From contig NZ_AKKK01000009.1 of NCBI RefSeq assembly GCF_000281065.1, positions 1 through 64,000 of the forward strand: a stretch of DNA of 64,000 nucleotides, in the 5' to 3' direction. Source of the stretch: Arthrobacter sp. M2012083 (GTDB taxonomy: Bacteria; Actinomycetota; Actinomycetes; Actinomycetales; Micrococcaceae). The translations under genes were made by a program, and so were the position numbers. The notes under the pieces were generated by a model. The model had not been told where the DNA came from. It worked only from the letters and a program-made list of their open reading frames with translations, and searched no databases. Below, piece by piece: positions 34,997 to 44,224 of this stretch; position 1 is the first letter of the stretch; each line of letters starts with the position of its first letter.

Positions 34997-36850
34997 GTGA
35001 AAGAGCGGTCAGATCGAGCGGCCGAACGCCTCCGGAACTGGCTGAAGGCGCTCGGCTCCATAGGTTCTGCAGTGAACCAGGGAGTATCCGTTGACGAGCT
35101 TCTGACCATGGTGGCCAAAACCGCCAGCGAATTGATGAGTTACGATTTTTCCTCGGTGACAGTCCCCGATGCCACTGGTACGGTCCTGCAGATCCGAGGT
35201 TCTTACGGCCTCTCCGATGAGTACATCCGGGACGTCAACTCACTCCACCCGATCCGCTTGCGAGGCACGTCCTTGCGCTCCCCGTCCAGCCAGGCCTTTG
35301 CTATGGGCATACCCATCCAAATCCAGGATGCCGGCACCGATCCGTCCCTTGGCCCATGGGCCGCGGCAGCGCTTGAGCAAGGCTACACGTCGATGATCGC
35401 TATCCCGCTCAACGCCCCGGGTGGCACCTTGGGGATCCTCAATTGCTTTACACGGCGGGCCCATCATTTCGACCCGGAGGAAGTTTCACTGCTTGCGGTC
35501 CTGGCAGACCAAGCTGCAATCGCCATCAACACCGCCCGACTTCGTGCCGATCAAACCAGCACCATCATTAAGCTGAATGCGCTGAATCAGACGTTGGAGG
35601 AACAATACGAGCTCCAACGGCAAGTGGCCGAAGTTCACCAGCGGCTTACGTCCTTGGCTCTCAGCGGAGGTGGCTTGGATGACATAGGAACGGCGCTTTC
35701 AGAGCTGCTTTCACGCGCCGTGGTGATCCGAAGCGGCCACGAAACGGTAATGTGCGGCTCCGCGTCTAAGTCGGACATGCAGTTGGAAGCGCTGATGAAA
35801 GAGGCAACTCAAGGCGTTCGACATCCCGTAAAAGCCGGCACAGGCCTCACCAACGTTACGTTGCGCCTCGGTGATGGGTCACGAGCCTCTGCCATTCGTG
35901 CTGCCGTGGTGGTCAAGGAAGAAGTCGTAGCCTGGATATGGACTATCGGCAGCGTAGAAGAATTCACCCCGTTGGACCTGAGAGCGATCGAGCACGCGGC
36001 CACAGTTGTTGCCTTGGAACTCCTCAGCGCCCGGAGCGCCGCCGAAGTGGCTTGGCACCAGGCGGGGGAAATCCTCAGGGAGATCCTTACCACCCGGGGT
36101 CCGCTGCCAGCCTCACTCATCACACGGGCTGCGCGGATGGGGCACAATCTATCCCAATCGCATGCCCTCATCCTTTGGTCTGGCATCCCGGAGAACACCA
36201 CTGGCCTGCAGGATCGGCTCGCTGGCGCGGTTCACCACCTGGTGGAGTACACCCGTCCCCAACCGTTGATGGGCTTTCACCATGATTTTGTTGTCACGCT
36301 GTGGCCTTTAGGGGACAGCCCAGTGGAGTCCATCCGCCCCGTCGCAGAAAGTCTGCGCCTCGTCCTGAGGGATGGCGGTGAGGGAATCGATGCTTCCCTT
36401 TCGGTACTTACGGGACCGCTATCCGGCCCGCAGGGTTACCTCGAGGCGTTCTCCGTGGTCATGGGCGCGGCCCATCTGGCCCGGCTCAGGGGAATCGGCG
36501 GGCGAACCCTGCTGGTGTCCGATTTGGGCACGGCGGGGCTATTGCTTCAGGTGCCGGACTCCTCCAAGGTCCGATCCTTTTGCGAAGAAGTCCTGGGGCC
36601 TTTACGCCGGCACGACTCGTCCCGACGGACAACCCTGCTTCAGACGCTCAGGACCTTGATGCGGAACAACCTGGACGAGGGCGTGACAGCCGCACAGCTA
36701 TCACTGGACATAGATGCGATCGCGAGGGACCGACGGTTGGTCGAGAAACTCCTGGGTAGGGAGCTGACGAATGTGGCCACCCTGACGCATCTCGCCGCCG
36801 CGTTGGAGCTGGAGGATGTTCTTACCGCGCTTGATGCAGGGGGACACTAA
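34997..36850 (+). CDS. GAF-domain regulator, PucR/CdaR-like with atypical C terminus
   Basis: A 617-residue soluble protein. Residues about 20-185 are a GAF sensor domain (MSYDFSSVTVPDATG, then AAALEQGYTSMIAIPLNAPGG), followed by a coiled linker (NALNQTLEEQYELQRQVAEVH) and a long central region with the PucR/CdaR organisation. Such regulators normally end in an HTH with a pattern like NTLRYRL. Here the equivalent segment, TLRTLMRNNLDEGVTAAQ and then DIDAIARDRRLVEKLLGREL, keeps the preceding helix and the LLGREL end but not the usual recognition helix. DNA binding may therefore be altered or lost. The start is GTG. Confidence 0.7.
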   Translation: MKERSDRAAERLRNWLKALGSIGSAVNQGVSVDELLTMVAKTASELMSYDFSSVTVPDATGTVLQIRGSYGLSDEYIRDVNSLHPIRLRGTSLRSPSSQAFAMGIPIQIQDAGTDPSLGPWAAAALEQGYTSMIAIPLNAPGGTLGILNCFTRRAHHFDPEEVSLLAVLADQAAIAINTARLRADQTSTIIKLNALNQTLEEQYELQRQVAEVHQRLTSLALSGGGLDDIGTALSELLSRAVVIRSGHETVMCGSASKSDMQLEALMKEATQGVRHPVKAGTGLTNVTLRLGDGSRASAIRAAVVVKEEVVAWIWTIGSVEEFTPLDLRAIEHAATVVALELLSARSAAEVAWHQAGEILREILTTRGPLPASLITRAARMGHNLSQSHALILWSGIPENTTGLQDRLAGAVHHLVEYTRPQPLMGFHHDFVVTLWPLGDSPVESIRPVAESLRLVLRDGGEGIDASLSVLTGPLSGPQGYLEAFSVVMGAAHLARLRGIGGRTLLVSDLGTAGLLLQVPDSSKVRSFCEEVLGPLRRHDSSRRTTLLQTLRTLMRNNLDEGVTAAQLSLDIDAIARDRRLVEKLLGRELTNVATLTHLAAALELEDVLTALDAGGH

Positions 36851-36874
36851 ACCTGGTCCCATGAGAGTCGCTGG

Positions 36875-37321
36875 TCACACGAAGGCTGCTTGCGGCAAAG
36901 TGCGCACCAGGGGTGCCAGTTCAGCAATTCCTTCGGCCTCCGCTAGTGCCTGTTCCAATGCGCCGTCATGCACGGGCCGCGCTGAAGCAAGCAATTCACT
37001 CCCTTCGGTTGTGAGCTCCGTGTAGATACCGCGCCTGTCATCGGCACAGAGGATCCGCCGAAGTAGTCCGCGCTGCTCAAGCCTGTTCACCAGGCGCGTC
37101 GTTGCGCTGGGAGAGAGAGCCGTGGCCCGCGCCAGCTGTTGCATGCGCATGTGCCATCCGTTTTGCCGGTCCAAAGCGTCTAGGACGGTGTACTCAACCA
37201 CGGACAGGTCCGCCGTAGTTTGGAGCGCTTGTTCAAGCGCTCCTTCAATCAGCCCATGGAGGGCAGTCAACGTTCTCCAGCCTTGGGCGCGCACTTCTAC
37301 GGCGTCGTCTTTGATGCTCAT
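36875..37321 (-). CDS. MarR-family transcriptional regulator
   Basis: A 148-residue MarR regulator with the winged helix (MRMQQLARATALSPSATTRLVNRLEQRGLL) and the wing RILCADDRRGIYTELT. It diverges from the MFS exporter gene at 37465 and probably represses it. A 7-bp inverted repeat lies in the shared promoter region. It converges on the GAF regulator. Confidence 0.88.
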   Translation of the reverse strand: MSIKDDAVEVRAQGWRTLTALHGLIEGALEQALQTTADLSVVEYTVLDALDRQNGWHMRMQQLARATALSPSATTRLVNRLEQRGLLRRILCADDRRGIYTELTTEGSELLASARPVHDGALEQALAEAEGIAELAPLVRTLPQAAFV

Positions 37322-37360
37322 GGTTGTTCCTTTCGAGGCGGCGTGACACCGAATGAGAGA

Positions 37361-37416
37361 TAGTTGCTTGCGCGCTATATTTTCGTATGCAATGATTTAT
37401 ACAGCGCCTGCAACTA
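37361..37416. promoter_or_regulatory. inverted repeat in the marR/MFS intergenic region
   Basis: TAGTTGC (37361-37367) is mirrored by GCAACTA (37410-37416), and inside them GCGCT (37372-37376) by AGCGC (37403-37407). The symmetric arms, 49 bases apart start to start, frame the likely divergent promoters and are candidate MarR operators. Confidence 0.4.
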
Positions 37417-37464
37417 ACAGCTTACGCGCACTATCCTCTTCCGTACAGTTAAAAGGAGAACGTC

Positions 37465-38688
37465 ATGCCCATTGGGCTCATAGCCTTGGCCTTAGGTGGC
37501 TTCGGAATCGGACTCACGGAGTTCGTCATCATGGGACTTCTCCCCGAGGTCGCCGCTGATTTCGCGGTCAGTGAGGCGACAGCCGGCTGGCTGATCTCGG
37601 GTTACGCCCTCGCCGTAGTGGTGGGCGCATTACTGCTGACGCTGGCGATGTCGCGCATGGACAGGAAGACGGCCCTTGCCATACTCCTGGGTGTCTTCAT
37701 CGTAGGAAACGTCCTATCGGCGTTCGCTCCGGACTATTGGACCATGATGGCGGGCCGGATTATTGCCGCGTTGGCACACGGAGCGTTCTTTGGCATCGGT
37801 TCCGTCGTCGCAGCCGGCATGGTGGACCGCACCAAGAAGGCCGCGGCCATTGCCATCATGTTTACCGGCCTCACCGCCGCCAACGTCCTGGGAGTGCCGT
37901 TCGGCACCATGCTGGGACAAGCAGCAGGCTGGCGCTCCACTTTCTGGGCCATCAGCGTGATCGGCATCTTGGCTCTCGTGGGAATCCTTACCCTGGTCCC
38001 CCGCCCCAAGGACGCCGACTCCACTGAGTCCGCGACCCTTCGCAGCGAACTCAGGGCGTTCAAGTCGGGTCAGGTTTGGCTGTCCATTGCCGTCACCATC
38101 CTGGGATATGGCGGAATGTTTGGAGCCTTTACCTACATCGCTTTCACGCTGACCGAGGTTTCGCACTTCCCGGCCGCCACCGTCCCCTGGTTGCTGATCC
38201 TCTTCGGTGTGGGACTCTTCGTGGGAAACGCCCTTGGAGGAAAGGCTGCTGACCGAAACGTCGACCGGACCTTGCTGGTGATACTTTCCGTGCTGCTTGT
38301 GGTCCTGGTGGCGTTTGCCCTGACCGCGGACAACCAGCCTCTTGCCATCGTGTCCTTGGTACTCATGGGCGGCTTCGGTTTTGCTACCGTCCCAGGTCTG
38401 CAAATGCGCGTCATGGCCTATGCCAGGAGTGCCCCCACCCTGGCATCCGGGGCAAACATAGGCGCGTTCAACGTGGGCAACGCTTTGGGAGCCTGGCTGG
38501 GCGGCGTCACCATCACGGCGGGCCTCGGCTATACCTCCCCTATTTGGGCAGGTGCGGGGATCACACTACTTGGGCTCATTGTCATGGTGTTCGCTGCAAC
38601 AGCCGCCCGACGCTCCGCCCAGCGAGTGGCACAATCCCCCGAAGAACAGCAACCAACTGAGCAGCAACTCGCGGGATCCCAACTCTAG
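37465..38688 (+). CDS. MFS transporter (Cmx/AraJ-type exporter)
   Basis: A 407-residue major facilitator with about 12 membrane segments. The N-terminal sequence LALGGFGIGLTEFVIMGLLPE and the loop SRMDRKTAL resemble drug and sugar exporters such as AraJ and the Cmx chloramphenicol exporters. AAAAGGAG precedes the ATG. With the divergent MarR gene, a small-molecule efflux role is likely. The following oxidoreductase gene is 18 bases downstream. Confidence 0.85.
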   Translation: MPIGLIALALGGFGIGLTEFVIMGLLPEVAADFAVSEATAGWLISGYALAVVVGALLLTLAMSRMDRKTALAILLGVFIVGNVLSAFAPDYWTMMAGRIIAALAHGAFFGIGSVVAAGMVDRTKKAAAIAIMFTGLTAANVLGVPFGTMLGQAAGWRSTFWAISVIGILALVGILTLVPRPKDADSTESATLRSELRAFKSGQVWLSIAVTILGYGGMFGAFTYIAFTLTEVSHFPAATVPWLLILFGVGLFVGNALGGKAADRNVDRTLLVILSVLLVVLVAFALTADNQPLAIVSLVLMGGFGFATVPGLQMRVMAYARSAPTLASGANIGAFNVGNALGAWLGGVTITAGLGYTSPIWAGAGITLLGLIVMVFAATAARRSAQRVAQSPEEQQPTEQQLAGSQL

Positions 38689-38706
38689 CCCTCCCCGGAT
38701 CGAGAG

Positions 38707-39678
38707 ATGATAATGACCTTGGAAACAGCCCCCTTTCCTGCTCGTTCGCCCGCCCTTAGTGCCCTCTGCCGGAACGGTTCCGGCTTGAGTATCGGCGTCG
38801 AGTTCCCCCTGGACAACGACTTTGCCAGGCATGGTCGGCCAGGGTCGTCCGAACAGTTGGGCATTCCGGACCTGACCCACCAGCGGCGCAGGGCCGAATT
38901 GGCGGACCGGCTGGGTTTCAAGGCCCTATGGCTGCGCGATGTTCCCCTGTGGGTTCCAGCCTTTGGTGACGCCGGTCAGGTGTTTGACCCGTTCCCTTAC
39001 CTGGGATACCTGGCCGGGGTCACGGATTCGATCCTGCTGGGAACAGCCGCAGTGGTCTTGCCTCTGCGCAATCCGCTCCACGTAGCCAAGATGGCTGCCT
39101 CCATTGATCAGTTGTCCGGAGGCCGCCTCATACTCGGGGTTGCCTCAGGCGACCGGCCCAACGAATATCCGGCGTTCGACGCCGATTTCGACTCCCGCGG
39201 GGAGCGGTTCCGTTCGTCAGTGAACGCCATCCGGACGGCCTGGCGGGAGAGTTTGGGACCGAAGGACACCGTGAAGGTCCTGCCCCCGCCCGCCCAGGAC
39301 GCCATTCCGTTGGTAGCAGTGGGACGCGCGCAACAAACCACTGACTGGATCGCCTCCACCATGGACGGCTACATGACCTACCACCGTCCCGGGCCACTGA
39401 TGCAACCAGTCGTGAACCGATGGAACCACGCAGTCCCGGACGGCAAGCACAAACCCTTGCTGACAACCATGCTGCTTGACTTGGTCGATGATCCCTGGGC
39501 GCCGGCCGACCCGATCCGATTTGGCGCCCGGTTGGGTCGCAACTCACTTATCCGGTACCTCGAGGAGCTGGAGGAGTCCGGCGTCGGGCATGTGGCGCTG
39601 AATTTCAGACCCAGCCAGCGCCCCGTCGAAGACGCGCTGGAGGAAGTTGCGAAGCACGTCCTGCCGGCTTTTTCCTAG
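38707..39678 (+). CDS. LLM-class flavin-dependent oxidoreductase
   Basis: A 323-residue luciferase-like protein of the bacterial TIM-barrel type (ADRLGFKALWLRDVP, GVTDSILLGTAAVVLPLRNP, RLILGVASGDRPNEYPAF). It probably uses FMN or F420; the class is not resolved here. It shares a transcript with the MFS exporter. An ATG two codons inside (38713) is an alternative start. The end overlaps the opposite SDR gene by four bases. Confidence 0.8.
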   Translation: MIMTLETAPFPARSPALSALCRNGSGLSIGVEFPLDNDFARHGRPGSSEQLGIPDLTHQRRRAELADRLGFKALWLRDVPLWVPAFGDAGQVFDPFPYLGYLAGVTDSILLGTAAVVLPLRNPLHVAKMAASIDQLSGGRLILGVASGDRPNEYPAFDADFDSRGERFRSSVNAIRTAWRESLGPKDTVKVLPPPAQDAIPLVAVGRAQQTTDWIASTMDGYMTYHRPGPLMQPVVNRWNHAVPDGKHKPLLTTMLLDLVDDPWAPADPIRFGARLGRNSLIRYLEELEESGVGHVALNFRPSQRPVEDALEEVAKHVLPAFS

Positions 39679-40469
39679 GGGAAGATCGAGTCGACGTATC
39701 CGCCGTCTACCCTCAAGGCGCCTCCCGTGGTGGCCGAGGCCTGGGTCGAGCTGAGGTAAACCACCATGTTGGCAATCTCCAGCGGGTCGATGAGCCGTTT
39801 GATCAGGGAGGCAGAACGCTCGGTGGACATGAATTTGTCCTCGGCATCTTCCCACGGCAACTCCGAGCCAAACTTCTCTCTGATGAAGCGGACGGCGCCA
39901 TCGGTCTTGGTGGGCCCTGCGATCACCGAATTCACCGTCACGCCGGAGCCCGCGGCAACCTTGGCGTAGCCCCTAGCCGCGGCCACCAAGGCAGTTTTGG
40001 AAACGGCATAGTGCAGCATGTCATGCGGCACGGAGATGGCTGCATCGCTGGCGAGGTAGAGAACCCTCCCCCATTTTTGGCGCATCATGGCTGGCAGGAG
40101 GGCCTGCGTCAGCCGAACAGCGGAAAGGAGATTGACGTCCAGGTACTCTTGCCAGTCCTCGTCCGTAATATCCAAAGCATCCTTCGACTCGTAGATACCG
40201 AGGTTGTTCACCAGGATGTCCACTCCTCCTACCTCGCGGGCGAGCGCCGCAACCCCCTGCTTGGTGCCGAGGTCCCCCGCTACGGTCCTGGGCTTGCGGA
40301 CATCAGCGGCGGCCGAGATGTCGGCAGCGGCGTTGTCCAGCGAATCCTGGCTGCGACCGCTGAGCACCACCGTCGCTCCGGCCTTGGTCAGCTCCTTGGC
40401 GATCGCCAAGCCAATACCTTGGGAAGAGCCTGTAACCAAGGCGGTCTTACCGGTGAGATCTATCTTCAT
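39675..40469 (-). CDS. SDR-family oxidoreductase
   Basis: A 264-residue classical short-chain dehydrogenase: cofactor loop VTGSSQGIGLA, NNLGIYE, catalytic Tyr and Lys in MLHYAVSKTALVAAA and the C-terminal GGALRVDGGYVDS. The loop residue Arg in SGRSQD suggests NADP preference. It diverges from the SDR at 40611; the shared 141-base region carries the operator-like repeat at 40527. The substrate is unknown. Confidence 0.85.
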   Translation of the reverse strand: MKIDLTGKTALVTGSSQGIGLAIAKELTKAGATVVLSGRSQDSLDNAAADISAAADVRKPRTVAGDLGTKQGVAALAREVGGVDILVNNLGIYESKDALDITDEDWQEYLDVNLLSAVRLTQALLPAMMRQKWGRVLYLASDAAISVPHDMLHYAVSKTALVAAARGYAKVAAGSGVTVNSVIAGPTKTDGAVRFIREKFGSELPWEDAEDKFMSTERSASLIKRLIDPLEIANMVVYLSSTQASATTGGALRVDGGYVDSIFP

Positions 40470-40513
40470 GGTGAATGGAATCCCTTCGAAACGACTGTCG
40501 AGTGAAGTACTCT

Positions 40514-40555
40514 ATTTTCTATGCTACGGACAAACTGTCCGCAATGCGATATATG
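40514..40555 (+). promoter_or_regulatory. promoter with operator-like palindrome (site C) of SDR 40611
   Basis: CGGACAAACTGTCCG (40527-40541) is a perfect 6-3-6 inverted repeat. CGGACA serves as a plausible -35, and TATATG 17 bases downstream (40550-40555) as the -10. ATTTTC lies seven bases before it. The same arrangement occurs at 56956-56970 and 58676-58690. Confidence 0.6.
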
Positions 40556-40610
40556 CGTCGCTGATTTCTTTGGCGTTCAGGCGCAGGGCTTGATGAAAGT
40601 GGAGTAGGAA

Positions 40611-41396
40611 ATGGATCAGAATCGATTCCTGGGAAAAACAGTCATGGTCACGGGCGCTGGGTCCGGGTTGGGCGCTGCTGTCTTCAAGAGGTTCCTCCTT
40701 GAAGGAGCAAACGTAATCGGCGTGGACCTCAGCGCAGAATCAATGGAGCGGTTCCGTGAGCGGAACTCCGTCCTGTCCGGTCAAATGACGCTCAAAGTTG
40801 GCGACGTCGGTGACTCCGATGCTATCGAAGCAATCATCAATGAAAGCGTGGAAGAACTAGGGGCGTTGGATGTCTTGGTCAACAACGCTGGGATAGCTCC
40901 GACCGGGCCCGCAGCGGCTACATCGAACGAACTTTGGCGGTCCGTCATGAAGGTCAACGTGGATGGTTTGTTTTACGCAACACGGGCTGCGCTCCCGCAC
41001 CTGATCCGGTCCCAAGGCAACATTGTCAATACCGCAAGCGTCTCGGGCATTGGCGCGGACTACAACTATGCCGCCTACGACGCCTCGAAGGGTGCTGTCC
41101 TTAACTTCACGCGCAGCGTAGCGGTCGATTACGCCCAACGGGGTGTGCGCTGCAACGCCGTGGCACCCGGGCCAGTCCTCACGCCCTTGCTGCAGAAGAA
41201 CCTCGACTCCATGGAGGGGCTGAAGGAGGCATTCGGACGCTCCATCCCCCTGGGCCGGATAGCGGCATCCGAAGAAATAGCACCGGTCTTTACCTTCTTG
41301 GCCTCGCCTGATGCATCCTATGTCAACGGGCACATCCTCACCGCAGATGGTGGTGTGACGGCCTGGAACGGCCAGCCCAATCCCAACGACCTTTAG
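40611..41396 (+). CDS. SDR-family oxidoreductase (shared-operator regulon)
   Basis: A 261-residue classical SDR: VTGAGSGLGAAV, acidic DLSAESM after strand beta2 (NAD preference), NNAGIAPTG, Ser-Tyr-Lys in NTASVSGIG and YAAYDASKGAVLNF, and C-terminal NGHILTADGG. It resembles sugar-alcohol or acyl dehydrogenases, but no substrate can be set. Its promoter holds the palindrome also found before the transketolase operon and the aldehyde dehydrogenase, so it likely works in the same pathway. Confidence 0.85.
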   Translation: MDQNRFLGKTVMVTGAGSGLGAAVFKRFLLEGANVIGVDLSAESMERFRERNSVLSGQMTLKVGDVGDSDAIEAIINESVEELGALDVLVNNAGIAPTGPAAATSNELWRSVMKVNVDGLFYATRAALPHLIRSQGNIVNTASVSGIGADYNYAAYDASKGAVLNFTRSVAVDYAQRGVRCNAVAPGPVLTPLLQKNLDSMEGLKEAFGRSIPLGRIAASEEIAPVFTFLASPDASYVNGHILTADGGVTAWNGQPNPNDL

Positions 41397-41513
41397 ACAT
41401 GACCGCGTCTCCCGGAATCGCATCGGTTACTCCGAGACGGTTCCGGGGGTGGCACCTCTTTCCACCTCACTGCTGGTTAGGGACCCGACGCCCGGTCCGG
41501 GTGCCGGAACGAA

Positions 41514-41544
41514 AAGCTCCCTGCGCAAATCACGCAGGGAGCTT
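41514..41544. terminator. bidirectional terminator, SDR / ABC permease
   Basis: AAGCTCCCTGCG (41514-41525), a seven-base loop and CGCAGGGAGCTT (41533-41544) form a perfect 12-bp stem. On the minus strand it runs into TTTTCGTT, so it should end the ABC operon; it lies downstream of the SDR on the plus strand. Confidence 0.85.
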
Positions 41545-41563
41545 CGCTGGATCAAAGTGTCAA

Positions 41564-42634
41564 TCAAGTCCGTTTGAGAGGAAGATTGCCACGGTCGCTG
41601 ATGACGGCCAGCACAATGACCACTCCAATGACCACGGGTTGGAGATTCGGCGACACGTTCAACAGGGTAAGCCCGTTGTTGAGAACTCCGATGATGAGAA
41701 GACCTATGAACGTACTGAACATCGAGCCAACACCGCCTGACAGACTGGCACCACCGATGACTACTGCCGCGATCACGCTTAGGAGATCTGAAGCACTGCC
41801 CGCGGTTGGCTGGGCTGAATCCAGCCGAGCTCCCACAGCCAGGCCCGCCAAGGCGGCCAGGAAACCGGCGATGACGTACACGCGTGCCTGGGCCAGCCTC
41901 ACACTGATGCCGGAGAGCCGGGCGACCTCTTCATTGCCGCCGATGGCGTAGAGCTGCCGTCCAGAGGGCCGGTACCGCAACCATAGCGCTGCGAGGACGA
42001 AGACCAGCAGCATCAGATACACCTGCAAAGGTATGCCCAGCAGTCGCGTCCGGGACAGGCCGAGGAACCACTCAGGGAAGCCGATAACCGGGTTCCCGTT
42101 AGTGATGTACAAAGCGAGTCCCGCCCCGGCAAACATGGTTGCCAACGTGGCGATAAATGGCTGGACGTGCCCGAAAGTCACCAAGAGTCCGTTCACCAGT
42201 CCGATGAAAGCCCCAAGAATGAGCCCGCAGACCATGGCAAGCCAAAAGGGCAAACCTATTTCCTTGTAAAGGAAAGCGGTGGCCATGAACGACAATGCCA
42301 TCGTGGAGCCCACGGACAGGTCAATGCCTCCCAGGATAATGACCAAGGCGGCGCCTACGGCCATCATTCCGATGTAGGAAACCTGGCTGAGGACGTTGAT
42401 GAGGTTGTTCGGCGTCAGGAAGTAGGGCGAGAGCAGGGACATTGCGATGCAGATGACCACCAGCCCTATCACCGGGCCCGGAATATTCTTGGCGAGTTGC
42501 TTGATTCTCGTTTGCCATGGCTCCTGGCCAATACCTGCTCCGGTATTCGCCCGGGCGCCTGGCTCGACTTTAGGGCCGACGGTGTTTGTAGAAGGCACAG
42601 TCTTATCTTTCTTTTTTGAAGGGTATGGGTGCAC
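41564..42634 (-). CDS. ABC sugar transporter permease (RbsC-like)
   Basis: A 356-residue permease with about eight to ten membrane segments of the ribose/xylose branch (BPD_transp_2): GAALVIILGGIDLSVGSTMAL, NGLLVTFGHVQPFIATLATM, RVYVIAGFLAALAGLAVGARLDSAQPTAG and GGVGSMFSTFIGLLIIGVLNNGL. It forms the channel for the ATPase encoded just upstream; its GTG overlaps that stop by one base (TAGTG). A hydrophilic N terminus of about 45 residues is unusual in length. Confidence 0.9.
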   Translation of the reverse strand: MHPYPSKKKDKTVPSTNTVGPKVEPGARANTGAGIGQEPWQTRIKQLAKNIPGPVIGLVVICIAMSLLSPYFLTPNNLINVLSQVSYIGMMAVGAALVIILGGIDLSVGSTMALSFMATAFLYKEIGLPFWLAMVCGLILGAFIGLVNGLLVTFGHVQPFIATLATMFAGAGLALYITNGNPVIGFPEWFLGLSRTRLLGIPLQVYLMLLVFVLAALWLRYRPSGRQLYAIGGNEEVARLSGISVRLAQARVYVIAGFLAALAGLAVGARLDSAQPTAGSASDLLSVIAAVVIGGASLSGGVGSMFSTFIGLLIIGVLNNGLTLLNVSPNLQPVVIGVVIVLAVISDRGNLPLKRT

Positions 42635-44163
42635 TACGGCACTGAGAGTTCCATGACACGGTCAGGGAGGGCCTCGTCACGGCTGAGAATGCCGCGCTGC
42701 TGCCCCCCTGCCATGACGAGCACACGATGAGAGAGTCCGAGGACCTCTTCGAGCTCTGAGGAGACAACGATGATGGCTACCCCGTCGGCGGCCAGTTTGC
42801 GAACAATTTCATAGATTGCGGCCTTTGCGCCCACGTCCACGCCACGCGTGGGCTCGTCAAGGATGAGGACCTTTGGTTTCCGCACTAGCCACTTCGCCAG
42901 GAGGACTTTCTGCTGGTTTCCCCCGGAGAGGAAAAGGACAGGAATGTCCAGGTTCCCACGGATGTCCAACTCCTGTGCCTGTGCGCGCTCGACGCGCTTC
43001 ACGGTCCTACTGGACACGAAACCACTGGGGGTCAGCGTCTTCTCCCACGGCAGGACCATGTTCTCGCCTCCGCTTCTACCAAGGTTCAACCCTTGGCCTT
43101 TGCGGTCCTCTGGAACCATGAAAATGCCTTGTCGAATGGCACTGGCAACGTTGCTGATCTTCACCACTTTGCCGTCGACGACGATCGTGCCGGCGTCCGC
43201 ACGATCGGCACCGGCAAGGGTCCGGACAACTTCGGTGCGGCCTGCTCCTACAAGACCAGACATCCCAAGAATTTCCCCCTTGCGCACAGAGAAGGAGATA
43301 TCGCTGAACGCTCCGTGGCGAGCCAAGTTCTTGACCTCCAGCACGACATCCGGCTCAGCGGGTTGAGGGGCCTCGTGTGCGTACACGAACTCGCGGCCCA
43401 CCATGGCGCGGATCATCTGGTCCTTGCTGACATCGCCTGTGTCCCAGGCCATCGCCCTGTGCCCGTCGCGGAGGCAAAGAATTTCGTCAGCTATAGCCGA
43501 GATTTCGTCCAAGCGATGGCTGATGTAAATGACGCCCGCACCCCGGTCACGAAGGACCCTGATTTGGTCGAGAACCTTCTCGGTTTCCTCCTGCCCCAAA
43601 GAAGCTGACGGTTCGTCAAAGATCACGTATGACGGGTCCCGCAGGATGGCCTTTGCGATCTCTATTTCCTGCTGCGCGGCCATCGAGAGTCCGGCTACGG
43701 GCCGCCGCGGATTGATCTTGGCTCCTAAAACGGCCAGGGCCGCCTCGGCCTGCTCAGCCATGGAGGCAGTGTCCACGCGGCCCCGCTTCTTCGGCCATCG
43801 CCCCAGGAACATGTTTTCGGCAACGCTGAGCCGCGGGACCATCTTGATTTCCTGATGAATAATGGCCACGCCGCTGTTTAGCGCAGAAGCCGGACCCGTC
43901 GGGGCGTAGGGAAGTCCATTCAGGAACATCTCTCCAGCATCCGGTGACTTGATGCCCGCCAGTATGGAGCTGAGGGTGGATTTACCTGCGCCGTTTTCCC
44001 CGATGAATCCAAGAACCGTGCCTGCTCTCAGGGTGATGTCCACTCCATGCAGCACAGTGTTGCCGCCGTACTGTTTTGTGAGGCCTATGCCCCGGAGTGC
44101 CTTGGGCTCCTCGGTCAGCGATCCTCCATTGAGAGGTACCGGTCCCGTGCTGAGGATTGACAT
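42634..44163 (-). CDS. ABC sugar transporter ATPase (RbsA-like, duplicated)
   Basis: A 509-residue ATPase with two nucleotide-binding halves. Half 1 has Walker A GENGAGKST and Walker B YVIFDEPSASL. Half 2 has a degenerate Walker A (GLVGAGRTE), the signature LSGGNQQKVLLAK and Walker B VLILDEPTRGVD. This is the RbsA/XylG/MglA pattern of carbohydrate importers. I chose the ATG at 44163, which follows AAGGAAAAC; the frame is open further upstream but overlaps the binding-protein gene. Confidence 0.92.
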   Translation of the reverse strand: MSILSTGPVPLNGGSLTEEPKALRGIGLTKQYGGNTVLHGVDITLRAGTVLGFIGENGAGKSTLSSILAGIKSPDAGEMFLNGLPYAPTGPASALNSGVAIIHQEIKMVPRLSVAENMFLGRWPKKRGRVDTASMAEQAEAALAVLGAKINPRRPVAGLSMAAQQEIEIAKAILRDPSYVIFDEPSASLGQEETEKVLDQIRVLRDRGAGVIYISHRLDEISAIADEILCLRDGHRAMAWDTGDVSKDQMIRAMVGREFVYAHEAPQPAEPDVVLEVKNLARHGAFSDISFSVRKGEILGMSGLVGAGRTEVVRTLAGADRADAGTIVVDGKVVKISNVASAIRQGIFMVPEDRKGQGLNLGRSGGENMVLPWEKTLTPSGFVSSRTVKRVERAQAQELDIRGNLDIPVLFLSGGNQQKVLLAKWLVRKPKVLILDEPTRGVDVGAKAAIYEIVRKLAADGVAIIVVSSELEEVLGLSHRVLVMAGGQQRGILSRDEALPDRVMELSVP

Positions 44164-44187
44164 GTTTTCCTTCTTAGTTTGGGTAGC

Positions 44188-44218
44188 TCCGGCCCGCCCG
44201 CGCTGCGGGCAGGCCGGA
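44188..44218 (-). promoter_or_regulatory. intra-operon hairpin between binding-protein and ATPase genes
   Basis: TCCGGCC-C-GCCCG, loop, CGGGC-A-GGCCGGA: a strong imperfect stem in the 61-base gap between the binding protein and the ATPase. Such hairpins often stabilise the upstream message or attenuate downstream transcription, giving excess binding protein. Confidence 0.6.
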
Positions 44219-44224
44219 CTTCTG

